Source: Pseudomonadota bacterium
GTDB taxonomy: Bacteria; Pseudomonadota; Alphaproteobacteria; Micavibrionales; UBA2020
Direction: 5' to 3'
NCBI GenBank assembly: GCA_021845905.1
Contig: JAJZVA010000007.1
Coordinates: forward strand, 1 to 64,000
Length of the DNA: 64,000 bases
In this document: piece after piece, positions 28,795-38,816 of the stretch
How positions within the stretch are numbered: position 1 is the first letter of the stretch
How the letters are laid out: each line of letters starts with the position of its first letter
The notes under the pieces: generated by a model
What the model saw: only the letters and a program-made list of their open reading frames with translations
Told to the model about the DNA's origin: nothing
Databases searched by the model: none
Translations under genes and position numbers: made by a program

Positions 28795-29742
28795 ATGGCT
28801 ATGGGTTTTTTTTCCAGAGAAAAAAAAGAAAAGACGCGAACAGAGCAAGTGAACTATTTTGAAATCGGGCACACCGGTCAGGCATCCCAGTTCAGGGAAG
28901 CGCTGGAAAGCGTCTATGAACCCAGTCAACGATTCCTTGCGCTTGGCAAGGGCGCCATGCAGGCCTTCAATGAAGGCCGCCCCGAGAACATGCAGATCCT
29001 CTGCCATGCCTTGCATAAATTTTCCGAGCACTCATCGTTAAATATATTGTTGCAACTGATCAACAGCGCGCACAGCGAGCCAGCCGACGCCTTGGCGTCG
29101 GCCTTCAAGACAACATCGGAAGCAAACAGGAAAAATATCCTCACAAGGAGTCTTATCTACGTTTGTAACGCAGAAGACATAAAAAAATATGAAAGCTTTA
29201 TCGAAGCGGCGCTTAAGAACGGCGCGGATGCAAATACCGTCGAGGACGGTTTCCCCGGATCGTTGCTTGCAAAAGCGGTTTGCGAGGACGCATCGCAACA
29301 CATTACCGATCTGCTCCTGACATACGGCGCAGACGCCAATGGCGCGCTCGCAAGAGCCAATGACCGCACAAAGTATACAGACGCCCACAAAGATATCCTG
29401 AAAGGATACGTCGAAAAACAAAAAAAACTGGCCGCCGGAGTAAATCCCCTCACTCCCCGCCGCGTTTCCGCCGCGCAGGAGAGCGATATCCGGACAATAC
29501 TCCGCCAGATGCAGGAAAACATCGCCGACCTCACGGAACAAGTGAGGGCCGTTGCAAAACAGACGGCATGCGTGCCGGGCCTTGAAGAAAAAATCGGCGA
29601 TATCGGCCACAGCGTCGACGGACTCATAGAAGTCATCGGCTATCTGGTGGAAGACAAAAAAGAACAAAATGCACCGCGGGAAGACGGCGCACAACAAGCG
29701 CAAAACAACCCGCCCGCGCAACGCAGGCCGCCCGCGCCCTAA
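28795..29742 (+). CDS. ankyrin-like protein with C-terminal coiled coil (paralogue A)
   Basis: A 315-residue cytoplasmic protein of unknown function. The middle region contains ankyrin-like blocks (FIEAALKNGADANTVEDG and ITDLLLTYGADANGALARA), and the C-terminal part around residues 230-290 looks like a coiled coil. It is clearly related to the gene at 41069-41851: both have YFEIG/YYEIG near the N-terminus followed by a G-A-x-x-A-x3-GR-x-EN-x-Q pattern. The start codon may be either of two Met codons. It overlaps the convergent methyltransferase gene by four bases. Confidence 0.7.
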   Translation: MAMGFFSREKKEKTRTEQVNYFEIGHTGQASQFREALESVYEPSQRFLALGKGAMQAFNEGRPENMQILCHALHKFSEHSSLNILLQLINSAHSEPADALASAFKTTSEANRKNILTRSLIYVCNAEDIKKYESFIEAALKNGADANTVEDGFPGSLLAKAVCEDASQHITDLLLTYGADANGALARANDRTKYTDAHKDILKGYVEKQKKLAAGVNPLTPRRVSAAQESDIRTILRQMQENIADLTEQVRAVAKQTACVPGLEEKIGDIGHSVDGLIEVIGYLVEDKKEQNAPREDGAQQAQNNPPAQRRPPAP

Positions 29743-30482
29743 TCGCGCTGATGGCTGCTGGCCACGGGTTTCGGGGCGGGCGCGAATCTTTTCCGCGCCT
29801 TGGCGGCGGCGGCGCCGACGGTTGTTCCGGCATAAAGCTGCTTGCTGGCCTCGACGATATTGACGCCGCCGAACGCGTTGAACAAAAGACTGCCGATTTT
29901 TTCCCACGCGCCGGAGGTGGTCAACACCGGCCTTGAGGCCGCGGGCGGAAAAAACAGCGCGCGCTCGGCGCGCTCCGGCACGAACATATGCTCTTTCAGC
30001 GCCTGACGCATTTGCGAGACGGAATAAGGCGCGCCGTGCCCGAACGGCGTATTGTCCATCCGCGCCCAGATGCCCGAACGGTTGGGCGCGATCAGCAGCA
30101 AGCGTCCCTGCCCGGTGAGAATGCGCCACGCCTCCTGCAGCACGGCATCCATGCCGCCCGCGCCGTCGAGCGCATGGATCACCAGCAGGCGGTCGACGGA
30201 ATTCGACTCGATCGGCAGTTCTTCCGCATCGCACACCGAAACAAGCCCGTCGCCCTCGCGCGGCCAGAAAACCGCGCCCTGCTGCATCGGCATCAGCGCG
30301 ACAAGCCTTTCGGCCTCGCCAAGGAACAGGCGCAGGTATGGCGTCGCGTAGCCGAGCCCGACCATGCGCTGCCCTTTGACATCCGGCCAGAAATTGCGGA
30401 TATGCTGGCGCAGGATGCGCTGCACAACCTTGCCCTGAAGGGTACTGTAAAATTCCTTGAGATCGATGGCGCTGTTATTCAT
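29739..30482 (-). CDS. class I SAM-dependent methyltransferase
   Basis: A 247-residue protein. The SAM-binding region around residues 35-75 (QRMVGLGYATPYL) and the motif IESNSVDRLLVIHALDG followed by EAWRILTGQGRLLLIAPN are typical of methyltransferase_11 proteins. The substrate is unknown. It follows mutT on the same strand without a gap, and the methyltransferase-mutT-parvulin-secA grouping is common in Rhodospirillales-type genomes. Confidence 0.8.
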   Translation of the reverse strand: MNNSAIDLKEFYSTLQGKVVQRILRQHIRNFWPDVKGQRMVGLGYATPYLRLFLGEAERLVALMPMQQGAVFWPREGDGLVSVCDAEELPIESNSVDRLLVIHALDGAGGMDAVLQEAWRILTGQGRLLLIAPNRSGIWARMDNTPFGHGAPYSVSQMRQALKEHMFVPERAERALFFPPAASRPVLTTSGAWEKIGSLLFNAFGGVNIVEASKQLYAGTTVGAAAAKARKRFAPAPKPVASSHQRD

Positions 30483-30926
30483 TTATGACAATAGCTCCCG
30501 CAAAGCAGGCAGAAGCGGCAGATCGGCGGACGGCATTTTATATTTTCCAAAATCTTCAGCACGCACCCAGAGAAGCGCCTGCCCCTCGCGCGCAGTGACA
30601 TGTCCGCGCCAGACACGGCAGACATAAAGCGTCATCAGCAAATGAAAATCCTCATAACGGTGGGAGGAGAATGTCAGCGGCGCAAGACAGGATGTCGAGG
30701 TGTCGATATCCAGCTCCTCCTTCAGCTCGCGCACCAGTGCCTGTTCCGGCGTTTCGCCCGCTTCTATTTTGCCGCCGGGGAACTCCCACAGGCCCGCCAT
30801 CTTTTTCCCTTCCGGACGTTGCGCCAGCAATACGCGCCCATCGGCATCGACCAGCGCAACGGCTGAAACCCAAACGGTCTTCAGCGGCGGGAGATTTGCG
30901 GAAGAAAGCTCAAAACAGTTTGACAT
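30483..30926 (-). CDS. mutT: 8-oxo-dGTP diphosphatase (MutT, Nudix)
   Basis: Cleans oxidised 8-oxo-dGTP from the nucleotide pool. The Nudix box reads GGKIEAGETPEQALVRELKE followed by ELDID, fitting GX5EX7REUXEEXGU apart from the last Gly, which is Asp. The protein is 147 residues, slightly longer than E. coli MutT. Its start overlaps the stop of the DnaQ-like gene by one base (TGATG), so the two are coupled, and it ends flush with the methyltransferase gene. Confidence 0.88.
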   Translation of the reverse strand: MSNCFELSSANLPPLKTVWVSAVALVDADGRVLLAQRPEGKKMAGLWEFPGGKIEAGETPEQALVRELKEELDIDTSTSCLAPLTFSSHRYEDFHLLMTLYVCRVWRGHVTAREGQALLWVRAEDFGKYKMPSADLPLLPALRELLS

Positions 30927-31516
30927 CAGGGAGATGGCGGTTTTGGTTTATGTTGTTTCTTAAATTTATTATAATCCGCCAGAAGCTTTGGATAGGCGGC
31001 GGCGAGCAGTTGCGCGTCCAGCGTCGCGCTGTGGCCTTCGCGGTCGCGCTGAGAACGGTCGATCTTGTAGCGGTCGAGAATATTATCGAGATGCGCCTGA
31101 TCGCTCCCGAACATCGCCTCCGCCCAGCGGCGGACATTGACCCACTGCCGGGCCGGAAAAGGCGCAAGGCCCGCTTTTTCCATCTCCATATTCAGCATGT
31201 CGATATCAAGAACATAGTCGCCGCCGTCATGATCCTTCATCGTGTAACAGGTGATGATAATCGGAGAAGCCCCTATAAAATCTTGCAATTCTTTTGCAAC
31301 CGCCGGGAAGGCGGGCTTGTCCTTGACCATCTCGTCAGTAATGCCGTGGATTTTCGTGGTTGCGGCCGGAATGTCCCGCCCGGGATTGACGATGACGGAA
31401 AATTCTTTCCCGGTCGGCTTGCGGTCAACCAGCTCGATCGCCGTCACGGAAACAAGGCGATGCCCGTCGGCAACCAGAAATCCCGTCGTCTCCGTATCCA
31501 ATACAATCTCGCGCAT
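30926..31516 (-). CDS. DnaQ-like 3'-5' exonuclease (DEDDh)
   Basis: A 196-residue exonuclease related to the epsilon proofreading subunit of DNA polymerase III. ExoI is intact (IVLDTETTG), and ExoIII-epsilon is intact (GHSATLDAQLL: His and Asp). ExoII is unusual: where epsilon has HNAxFD the segment reads IITCYTMKDHDGG then DYVLDIDML, so an Asp is available but the HN pair is gone and the loop is longer. The ATG at 31516 has AAGGG eight bases upstream. It could be the true epsilon or a side-branch exonuclease; it is coupled to mutT. Confidence 0.75.
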   Translation of the reverse strand: MREIVLDTETTGFLVADGHRLVSVTAIELVDRKPTGKEFSVIVNPGRDIPAATTKIHGITDEMVKDKPAFPAVAKELQDFIGASPIIITCYTMKDHDGGDYVLDIDMLNMEMEKAGLAPFPARQWVNVRRWAEAMFGSDQAHLDNILDRYKIDRSQRDREGHSATLDAQLLAAAYPKLLADYNKFKKQHKPKPPSP

Positions 31517-31556
31517 GACAATGACCCTTCTTTCGCTGATCACTTAACATATGGAT

Positions 31557-31597
31557 AAAAAAAGGCGGGTCAACAGATTTTTATCCGCTGACCCGCC
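31557..31597 (-). terminator. intrinsic terminator of the parvulin gene
   Basis: GGCGGGTCA (31564-31572) pairs with TGACCCGCC (31589-31597); on the - strand seven T follow the stem. It lies about 50 bp past the stop of the parvulin gene. Confidence 0.9.
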
Positions 31598-31646
31598 GTA
31601 TTTTCATTCCCAGGCAATAAAAAGCGCCTGAGAAACATGGACATAT

Positions 31647-32510
31647 TTAGCCTTTTTTAGATGCGGCGACAGGTCTGCCGTTCATGTCGAAGTGCTTGAT
31701 ATCAGCCTTGGCGCGCAGGCTGTTCACAAGGTTCTGAACCGCTTCCTGCCCCAGCTTGTTGCGGATGGCGGCCTCAAGATTCTTGAGCGGCGGAACCTTG
31801 ATGGTGCGCTTGCCGACGACATAAATGACATGCCAGCCGAGTTGCGTGTGAACCGGCGTCTGCGAATAGGTGCCGGGTTTCAGCTCGAAAGCCGCCTTGG
31901 TGAAGGCCGCGAATTCGGGCGAAAGCTGGTCTTTGGTGAACCAGCCGACATCTCCGCCGTTGCTGGCCGAAGGATCGATCGACTTTTCCTTGGCGAGCGT
32001 ATCGAAGCTGGAACCGTGGTTCAGCTCGGCGATAATGCGTTCGGCTTCGGCTTTGGTCTTGACCAGAATGTGACGGACGTGAACTTCCATCTTGCCCTGA
32101 TTGCCGGCCTTGAACTTCTCATAGGCCGTCTTGACGGCGCTGTCCGTTACTTTTGTTTTCAGGTAGTTTTCCAGATAAACTGACTTGACGAGCTGTTCCT
32201 TGGCAAGCGCGAGCCTTTGCTTGTATTCAGGGCTATTTTCAACATCGGCCTTTTTCGCCGCTTCGGAGATCAGCTTTTCGTTGATCATCTCGTTGACGAT
32301 GATCGGAAACGCCTTCTGGACATCCGCCGACTTGACGTTGTTTTGCTCCAGAGCGCTGACGACCTGGCTTTTGAAGATTTTGCTGCCATTGACGATGGCA
32401 ACAACGGTTCCGTTTTCAGCCTTGGCGCGTGCCAGAAGGGGCGTAGCTATCACAGCTATTGCGGCAAGAGCCAGAACGGCAAAACCAGCCTTTTCTTTAC
32501 GTGACAACAT
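31647..32510 (-). CDS. parvulin-type peptidyl-prolyl isomerase, secreted
   Basis: A 287-residue periplasmic folding factor. The N-terminal hydrophobic stretch (about residues 9-28, then ARA) is a signal peptide or anchor. A SurA-like N-terminal helical region follows, then the PpiC domain (about residues 140-240) with VRHILVKTKAEAERI, SNGGDVGWFTKDQLSPEFA and TQLGWHVIYV. It is transcribed divergently from secA, and its product would act on SecA-exported proteins. Confidence 0.88.
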   Translation of the reverse strand: MLSRKEKAGFAVLALAAIAVIATPLLARAKAENGTVVAIVNGSKIFKSQVVSALEQNNVKSADVQKAFPIIVNEMINEKLISEAAKKADVENSPEYKQRLALAKEQLVKSVYLENYLKTKVTDSAVKTAYEKFKAGNQGKMEVHVRHILVKTKAEAERIIAELNHGSSFDTLAKEKSIDPSASNGGDVGWFTKDQLSPEFAAFTKAAFELKPGTYSQTPVHTQLGWHVIYVVGKRTIKVPPLKNLEAAIRNKLGQEAVQNLVNSLRAKADIKHFDMNGRPVAASKKG

Positions 32511-32632
32511 TACATATTCTCCGTGATTTTATATTTTACACAATCTTTCAGCGGCACTACCCATGCCTTAAAAGGCTTTATCATGGGTTATATAATGCTT
32601 TTCAGATTTTTTTATCAAGCGAAAAGGTTGCA

Positions 32633-32660
32633 TTGACATAGGATTAATCTTCACTATATC
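32633..32660 (+). promoter_or_regulatory. probable secA promoter
   Basis: TTGACA at 32633-32638 and TATATC at 32655-32660 with a 16-bp spacer, in the AT-rich divergent gap of about 210 bp between the parvulin gene and secA. Transcription would start roughly 55 bases before the secA ATG. Confidence 0.6.
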
Positions 32661-32722
32661 TCACCTATGGCATATATATAGGCGCTGAACGTCTTCATCA
32701 AAAAGTACGGAAAATCATCACG

Positions 32723-35449
32723 ATGTTTTCATCCCTGGCACGCAAAATCCTCGGCACGTCAAAAGACCGCGTCCTGAAAGAATACAGACGCACGGTCGGG
32801 CGCATCAACGCCCTTGAACCCGAGATCCAGAAGCTCAACGATATCGAGCTCGGCGCGCAGACGGACAAGTTCAAGCAACGTCTCGCCAACGGGGAGACGC
32901 TGGACGACATCCTGCCCGAAGCCTTCGCCACCGCGCGCGAGGCGGCGCGGCGCACGCTGGGGCAACGCCCCTTCGACGTGCAGCTGATGGGCGCCATCGC
33001 CCTGCATGAAGGCTACATCCCCGAGATGCGCACCGGCGAAGGCAAGACGCTCACCGCCACCCTCGCCATCTATCTCAACGCCCTCACCGGCAAGGGCGTG
33101 CACGCCGTCACGGTCAACGACTACCTCGCCCAGCGCGACGCCCTGTGGATGAAGCCGATCTACGACATGCTGGGCATGCGCGTGAAGTGGATCATCAACG
33201 GCCTCGACGACGACGGGCGCCGCGCCGCCTACGCCGCGGACATCACCTACGGCACCAACAACGAATTCGGCTTCGATTATCTCCGCGACAACATGAAGTT
33301 CAGCATCGACGACATGGTGCAGCGCCCGTTCTATTACGCCATCGTCGACGAAGTGGACAGCATCCTCATCGACGAGGCGCGCACCCCGCTGATCATCTCC
33401 GGCGCGATCGAGGACAGCGCCGATGAATACCGCGTCATCGACAAGGCCATCCCCAAGCTCGTGCCCGAGGACTACGAGAAGGACGAAAAGCACAAAAGCA
33501 TCGCCCTCACCGACCGCGGCAACGAGCATATCGAGCAAATCCTCCGCGACATGGGCATCCTGACGCAAGGCAACCTTTACGACGCCAACAACATCACCCT
33601 CGTCCACCACGTCAATCAGGCCCTGCGCGCGCACAAGCTCTTCCAGCGCGACGTGGACTACATCGTCAAGGACGATCAGGTCGTCATCATCGACGAGTTC
33701 ACCGGCCGGATGATGGAAGGCCGCCGCTTCTCCGAAGGCCTGCATCAGGCGCTTGAAGCGAAAGAGAACGTCAGCGTCAACAACGAGAACCAGACGCTCG
33801 CCGCCGTCACCTTCCAGAATTATTTCCGCATGTACCCCAAACTCGCGGGCATGACAGGCACGGCGCTGACGGAAGAAGAGGAGTTCGAAGGCATCTACAA
33901 CCTGCGCGTGGTCGAGATCCCGACCAACCTGCCCATCGCCCGCGTCGACTACGACGACGAAATCTACCGCACGGCGGCGGAAAAATACAAGGCCATCGCC
34001 AGGCTCGTGCAGAAATGCCAGGAAAAGCTGCAGCCCGTGCTCGTCGGCACGACGTCGATCGAGAAATCCGAAATGCTCTCGAAGATGCTGCACAAGATGG
34101 GCATCAGGCACAACGTGCTCAACGCCCGCTACCACGAGCAGGAAGCGCACATCATCGCGCAGGCCGGCAAGCCCGGCGCCGTGACCATCGCCACCAACAT
34201 GGCGGGCCGCGGCACGGACATCAAGCTCGGCGGCAACCTCGAAATGCGCATCGCCGAGGAAGTGCCCGCCAACCTGCCCGCCGAAGAACGGGCGAAGATG
34301 ATCGAAAAAATCCGCATGGAGATCGACGAAGCCTACAAGATCGTCAAGGAAGCGGGCGGCCTCTATGTCATCGGTTCCGAGCGGCACGAATCCCGCCGCA
34401 TCGACAACCAGCTCCGCGGCCGCTCCGGCCGTCAGGGCGATCCGGGCGCGTCGAAATTCTTCATCTCGCTGGAAGACGACCTGATGCGCATCTTCGGCTC
34501 GGAGCGGATGGACAAAGTCCTCCAGTTCCTCGGCCTCGAGGAAGGACAGGCCATCATCCACCCGCGCATCAACGCCACCATCGCCGGCGCGCAGAAAAAG
34601 GTCGAGGCGCTGCACTTCGAAAGCCGCAAGAACATCCTCAAATTCGACAACGTCATGAACGACCAGCGTCGCGTCGTCTACGACCAGCGGCGCGAGATCA
34701 TGATGGCGGACGACATCTCCGGCACCATCCACGACATGCGCCACGAGGTGATCGACAATCTCGTCGCCGACGCCATCCCGCAAGGCTCCTACGCCGAGCA
34801 ATGGGACGTCGACCTGCTGAAAAGCCGCAGCCTGCGCGATCTCGGCCTCGCCATACCTGCGGAGGACTGGGCGCACGAGGAAGGCATCGACGCCGAGGCC
34901 ATCGCCACGCGCCTCAAGGACATGATCGACAGGAAAATCGCCGAAAAACAGGCGCACGTTCCGCCCGAAATCATGCATCAGATCGAAAAATCCATCCTGT
35001 TGCAGTTGCTTGACCAGATCTGGAAAGATCACCTGCTCAATCTCGAATATTTGCGTCAGGGCATCCACTGGCGCGGCGTCGGGCAGAAAGATCCGCTCAA
35101 CGAATACCGCACCGAGGCCTTCCGCATGTTCGAAGGCATGCTCGACTCCCTGCGTGAAAAAGTCACCGGCGCGCTCTGCCTGATCGAGCTGCACGCCGAA
35201 GACGAGCCGCAGCCGCTCCCGCAACTGAAGCCGCCGACGAACACCATCCTCACGCATGGAGATGAGGCGGCGTTCGATCCGACACTTGGCCCCGCGTTCG
35301 GCCCCGAAGGCGTGCCGCATCCCTATGAAGTGCCGGAATTCGATCAGGAAAACCCCGAAACATGGGCGAAAACGCCGCGCAACGCCGCCTGTCCCTGCGG
35401 CAGCGGCAAGAAATATAAGTATTGCCACGGCAAAATCGCAGGGCAATAA
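32723..35449 (+). CDS. secA: preprotein translocase ATPase SecA
   Basis: Motor that drives proteins through SecYEG. The 908-residue protein is full length: Walker A in [14 protein letters not shown], Walker B in [15 protein letters not shown], the second nucleotide domain with [17 protein letters not shown] and [18 protein letters not shown], the helical scaffold, and a C-terminal zinc/SEC-C motif [14 protein letters not shown] that binds SecB and lipid. The ribosome site is weak. A long antisense frame covering the gene is only a codon-bias shadow. Confidence 0.98.
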   Translation: MFSSLARKILGTSKDRVLKEYRRTVGRINALEPEIQKLNDIELGAQTDKFKQRLANGETLDDILPEAFATAREAARRTLGQRPFDVQLMGAIALHEGYIPEMRTGEGKTLTATLAIYLNALTGKGVHAVTVNDYLAQRDALWMKPIYDMLGMRVKWIINGLDDDGRRAAYAADITYGTNNEFGFDYLRDNMKFSIDDMVQRPFYYAIVDEVDSILIDEARTPLIISGAIEDSADEYRVIDKAIPKLVPEDYEKDEKHKSIALTDRGNEHIEQILRDMGILTQGNLYDANNITLVHHVNQALRAHKLFQRDVDYIVKDDQVVIIDEFTGRMMEGRRFSEGLHQALEAKENVSVNNENQTLAAVTFQNYFRMYPKLAGMTGTALTEEEEFEGIYNLRVVEIPTNLPIARVDYDDEIYRTAAEKYKAIARLVQKCQEKLQPVLVGTTSIEKSEMLSKMLHKMGIRHNVLNARYHEQEAHIIAQAGKPGAVTIATNMAGRGTDIKLGGNLEMRIAEEVPANLPAEERAKMIEKIRMEIDEAYKIVKEAGGLYVIGSERHESRRIDNQLRGRSGRQGDPGASKFFISLEDDLMRIFGSERMDKVLQFLGLEEGQAIIHPRINATIAGAQKKVEALHFESRKNILKFDNVMNDQRRVVYDQRREIMMADDISGTIHDMRHEVIDNLVADAIPQGSYAEQWDVDLLKSRSLRDLGLAIPAEDWAHEEGIDAEAIATRLKDMIDRKIAEKQAHVPPEIMHQIEKSILLQLLDQIWKDHLLNLEYLRQGIHWRGVGQKDPLNEYRTEAFRMFEGMLDSLREKVTGALCLIELHAEDEPQPLPQLKPPTNTILTHGDEAAFDPTLGPAFGPEGVPHPYEVPEFDQENPETWAKTPRNAACPCGSGKKYKYCHGKIAGQ

Positions 35450-35492
35450 TAACCTCTGGACGGACGGAAAGCGCCGTCATACGGGGGAATAT

Positions 35493-36119
35493 ATGAGCGT
35501 CACGAAAGAGCAAGTCATCCTGTGCCTCTACCAGACCGTCCGCACCTTGTCGGATACCATCGGCTTGAAAGAGGCCTATACGCCCGGTCACCAGCACCAC
35601 GTCGCGCAGCTGGCGCGCACCATCGGTCAGGTCATGGGGCTGGACAGCGACGCGGTCGACGGCCTGCGCATCGGCGCCATGTTGCATGATTTCGGCATCA
35701 TCCGCATCCCGTCGGAAATCCTGAACAAACCCGGCAAACTGACGCAGGCCGAATACGAAACCATGAAGCAACACCCCGTCCATGGCTATCAGATCCTCAA
35801 AAGCATCGAATTTCCGTGGCCGGTCGCGCGGATGATTTTGCAACACCATGAAAGGCTGGACGGCTCGGGCTACCCCGGCGGCATCGGCGGGGACGACATC
35901 ATTCAGGAGGCGCGCATCATCGCCGTCGCCGATGTCATGGATTCAATGATCTCCGACCGCCCGTGGCGGCGCGCGCTGGCGGTTGAAAAGGCGCTTGACG
36001 AACTCAAAGGCGGGCGCGGCACGAAGTACGACCCCGCGGCCGTAGACGCCTGCATAGAAATTTACACAAACCGCAGGGAACTGCTTGATCCGGGTTTCTA
36101 TAACAGAAACGCGAGTTAA
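35493..36119 (+). CDS. HD-GYP domain protein (possible c-di-GMP phosphodiesterase)
   Basis: A 208-residue protein that is almost entirely an HD-GYP domain. The HD pair is His65-Asp66 in MLHDFGIIRIPSEIL and the GYP motif is HHERLDGSGYPGG. Active family members usually have HD-x-GK; here the position after Gly is Ile, so activity is uncertain. There is no receiver or membrane segment. The start is the ATG at 35493, after GGGGG; the frame extends back into secA but earlier starts would overlap it widely. Confidence 0.8.
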   Translation: MSVTKEQVILCLYQTVRTLSDTIGLKEAYTPGHQHHVAQLARTIGQVMGLDSDAVDGLRIGAMLHDFGIIRIPSEILNKPGKLTQAEYETMKQHPVHGYQILKSIEFPWPVARMILQHHERLDGSGYPGGIGGDDIIQEARIIAVADVMDSMISDRPWRRALAVEKALDELKGGRGTKYDPAAVDACIEIYTNRRELLDPGFYNRNAS

Positions 36120-36209
36120 GATATTTTTAACCATTCCGCCGCTATAATGAAGCCGTGCAAGGGTTCCGCATGTTTGCGGGCCCGTTATCAAGAGGGAACC
36201 AATCGCGCG

Positions 36210-36304
36210 AGGGCTGCCAGAATGTGCAGCCCTCTCGTGTTTTTAATGCCCTGCCAGAATGTGCAGCCCTCTCGTGTTTTTAACGCCCTGCCAGAATGTG
36301 CGCG
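36210..36304 (+). repeat. 37-bp tandem repeat carrying a terminator hairpin
   Basis: Two complete 37-bp units (from 36214 and 36251) and a partial third (from 36288) begin CTGCCAGAATGTGC. In the first unit AGGGCTGC (36210-36217) pairs with GCAGCCCT (36226-36233) and is followed by a T-run at 36240-36244, an intrinsic terminator for the HD-GYP gene. In the later copies the left arm has changed and pairs poorly, so only the first is a full hairpin. Confidence 0.8.
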
Positions 36305-36332
36305 CCGTTCGTTTTTCTTGCATCCCTGGCGC

Positions 36333-36371
36333 AAAAAAACCCCGCCGCGCAGCACGCGCGAACGGGGTTTT
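36333..36371 (-). terminator. intrinsic terminator, mainly for the - strand gene
   Basis: AAAACCCCG (36336-36344) pairs with CGGGGTTTT (36363-36371). On the - strand the stem is followed by a run of T (seven A at 36333-36339 on +). It lies 20 bp beyond the stop of the gene at 36392-37234. Confidence 0.85.
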
Positions 36372-36391
36372 GAAGAAGAAAAACAAGAGCC

Positions 36392-37234
36392 TTATTGCGG
36401 GCCTTGCGGCTTGCCCGCAGCCTTCGGCACCGCGGTTTTGGATTGCGCCGCCGCAACTTGCGCGGCAGGCTCAAACTCTTGCTTCAGGCTGATATAGAAC
36501 TGCTCTTTCTTCTCGCGCGGCAAATTGGCAAGACCGTCTCTGACCGCATCCATCTTCTTGCGCTCGTAGCGCGCCGAAGGGGAACTGCGGTCAAAAGCGG
36601 CCGCCTCTTGAGCCAGTTGATCTTCGGTCAGCTTGACGCCCTTGAAGCTCGCCTTGGAGCGGCGGAAAGCCACCAGCAGATTGGCCGGCGCCAAAACGAC
36701 AGCCGAATAAACCGAAGCGGCGGCGGCAAGAACCGTCGCGACCGCGATATTGCCCGCCGTGAAAACGGGACGGTGCAAAACAAGGCCGGCCGCCGCCGTG
36801 GCGATGGTATAGCCCGCGCCCGTGGCCAGAGCGCCCGTGCCGAGAGCGGCGGCGATGACCGGGCCGCCGAAAAAGGCGGAAGCGCCGACCGCGCCGAGAA
36901 CGGCAAGGCCGCCCGCCGCGTTTCCGATCCACGCGTAACCGGTATCGCCTTCCTGATCGCTGACGTTATAAGCCGAGCGCGCGCCATTGCGTAGCACGAT
37001 GCCGAGGGGCATGCCGATCAGCGACGCATTGCCGACCATCATCTTCTTGCTCGCGGTTTCCATCTTGCGGGCGACGGCGTGATAAATCTTGAACGGCTGT
37101 TTGTAGGTCAGGTAGTTGAACGCCGTCAGCAGTGCGCGCAAGGGATTGGAGATTTTTACCTCGCGCAGTCCTTCAAATTCTTTTTCTGTAAGCGTTGCAG
37201 GGGCTTTGGCAGCGGAAGCGTCTTTCTTGGCCAT
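36392..37234 (-). CDS. hypothetical membrane protein, Ala/Gly-rich
   Basis: A 280-residue protein with a central block of three to four hydrophobic, Ala/Gly-rich segments (about residues 85-175) between a basic N-terminal region and a helical charged C-terminal region ending in a Pro/Ala/Lys tail. No family is recognised. The ATG at 37234 is preceded by AGAGAG at six bases; the ATG two codons upstream has no room for a ribosome site. A promoter (37284-37312) and terminator flank it, so it is a single-gene unit. Confidence 0.65.
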   Translation of the reverse strand: MAKKDASAAKAPATLTEKEFEGLREVKISNPLRALLTAFNYLTYKQPFKIYHAVARKMETASKKMMVGNASLIGMPLGIVLRNGARSAYNVSDQEGDTGYAWIGNAAGGLAVLGAVGASAFFGGPVIAAALGTGALATGAGYTIATAAAGLVLHRPVFTAGNIAVATVLAAAASVYSAVVLAPANLLVAFRRSKASFKGVKLTEDQLAQEAAAFDRSSPSARYERKKMDAVRDGLANLPREKKEQFYISLKQEFEPAAQVAAAQSKTAVPKAAGKPQGPQ

Positions 37235-37283
37235 GATCATCTCTCTTCTATTAAATTTTTATAATATGTCGGTTGACAGGGAA

Positions 37284-37312
37284 AGATTAGGTAATCCTCC
37301 CCCTTGAGTCAA
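37284..37312 (-). promoter_or_regulatory. sigma70-type promoter, - strand
   Basis: On the - strand TTGACT (37312-37307) and TAATCT (37289-37284) are separated by exactly 17 bp. This places a start about 45 bases before the ATG of the gene at 37234. Confidence 0.6.
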
Positions 37313-37346
37313 TGTGCGTTTTGGAAATTTAGCTTATATTATGAAA

Positions 37347-38812
<1,466 letters not shown>

Positions 38813-38816
<4 letters not shown>

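Noticed and set aside
32759-35446. 895-codon open frame antisense to secA
   Set aside because: It mirrors secA codon by codon (GC-rich third positions), has no ribosome site, and lacks any family signature.
36146-36497. Small open frames over the 37-bp repeats
   Set aside because: Their peptides are just translations of the repeats and terminators, with no ribosome site.
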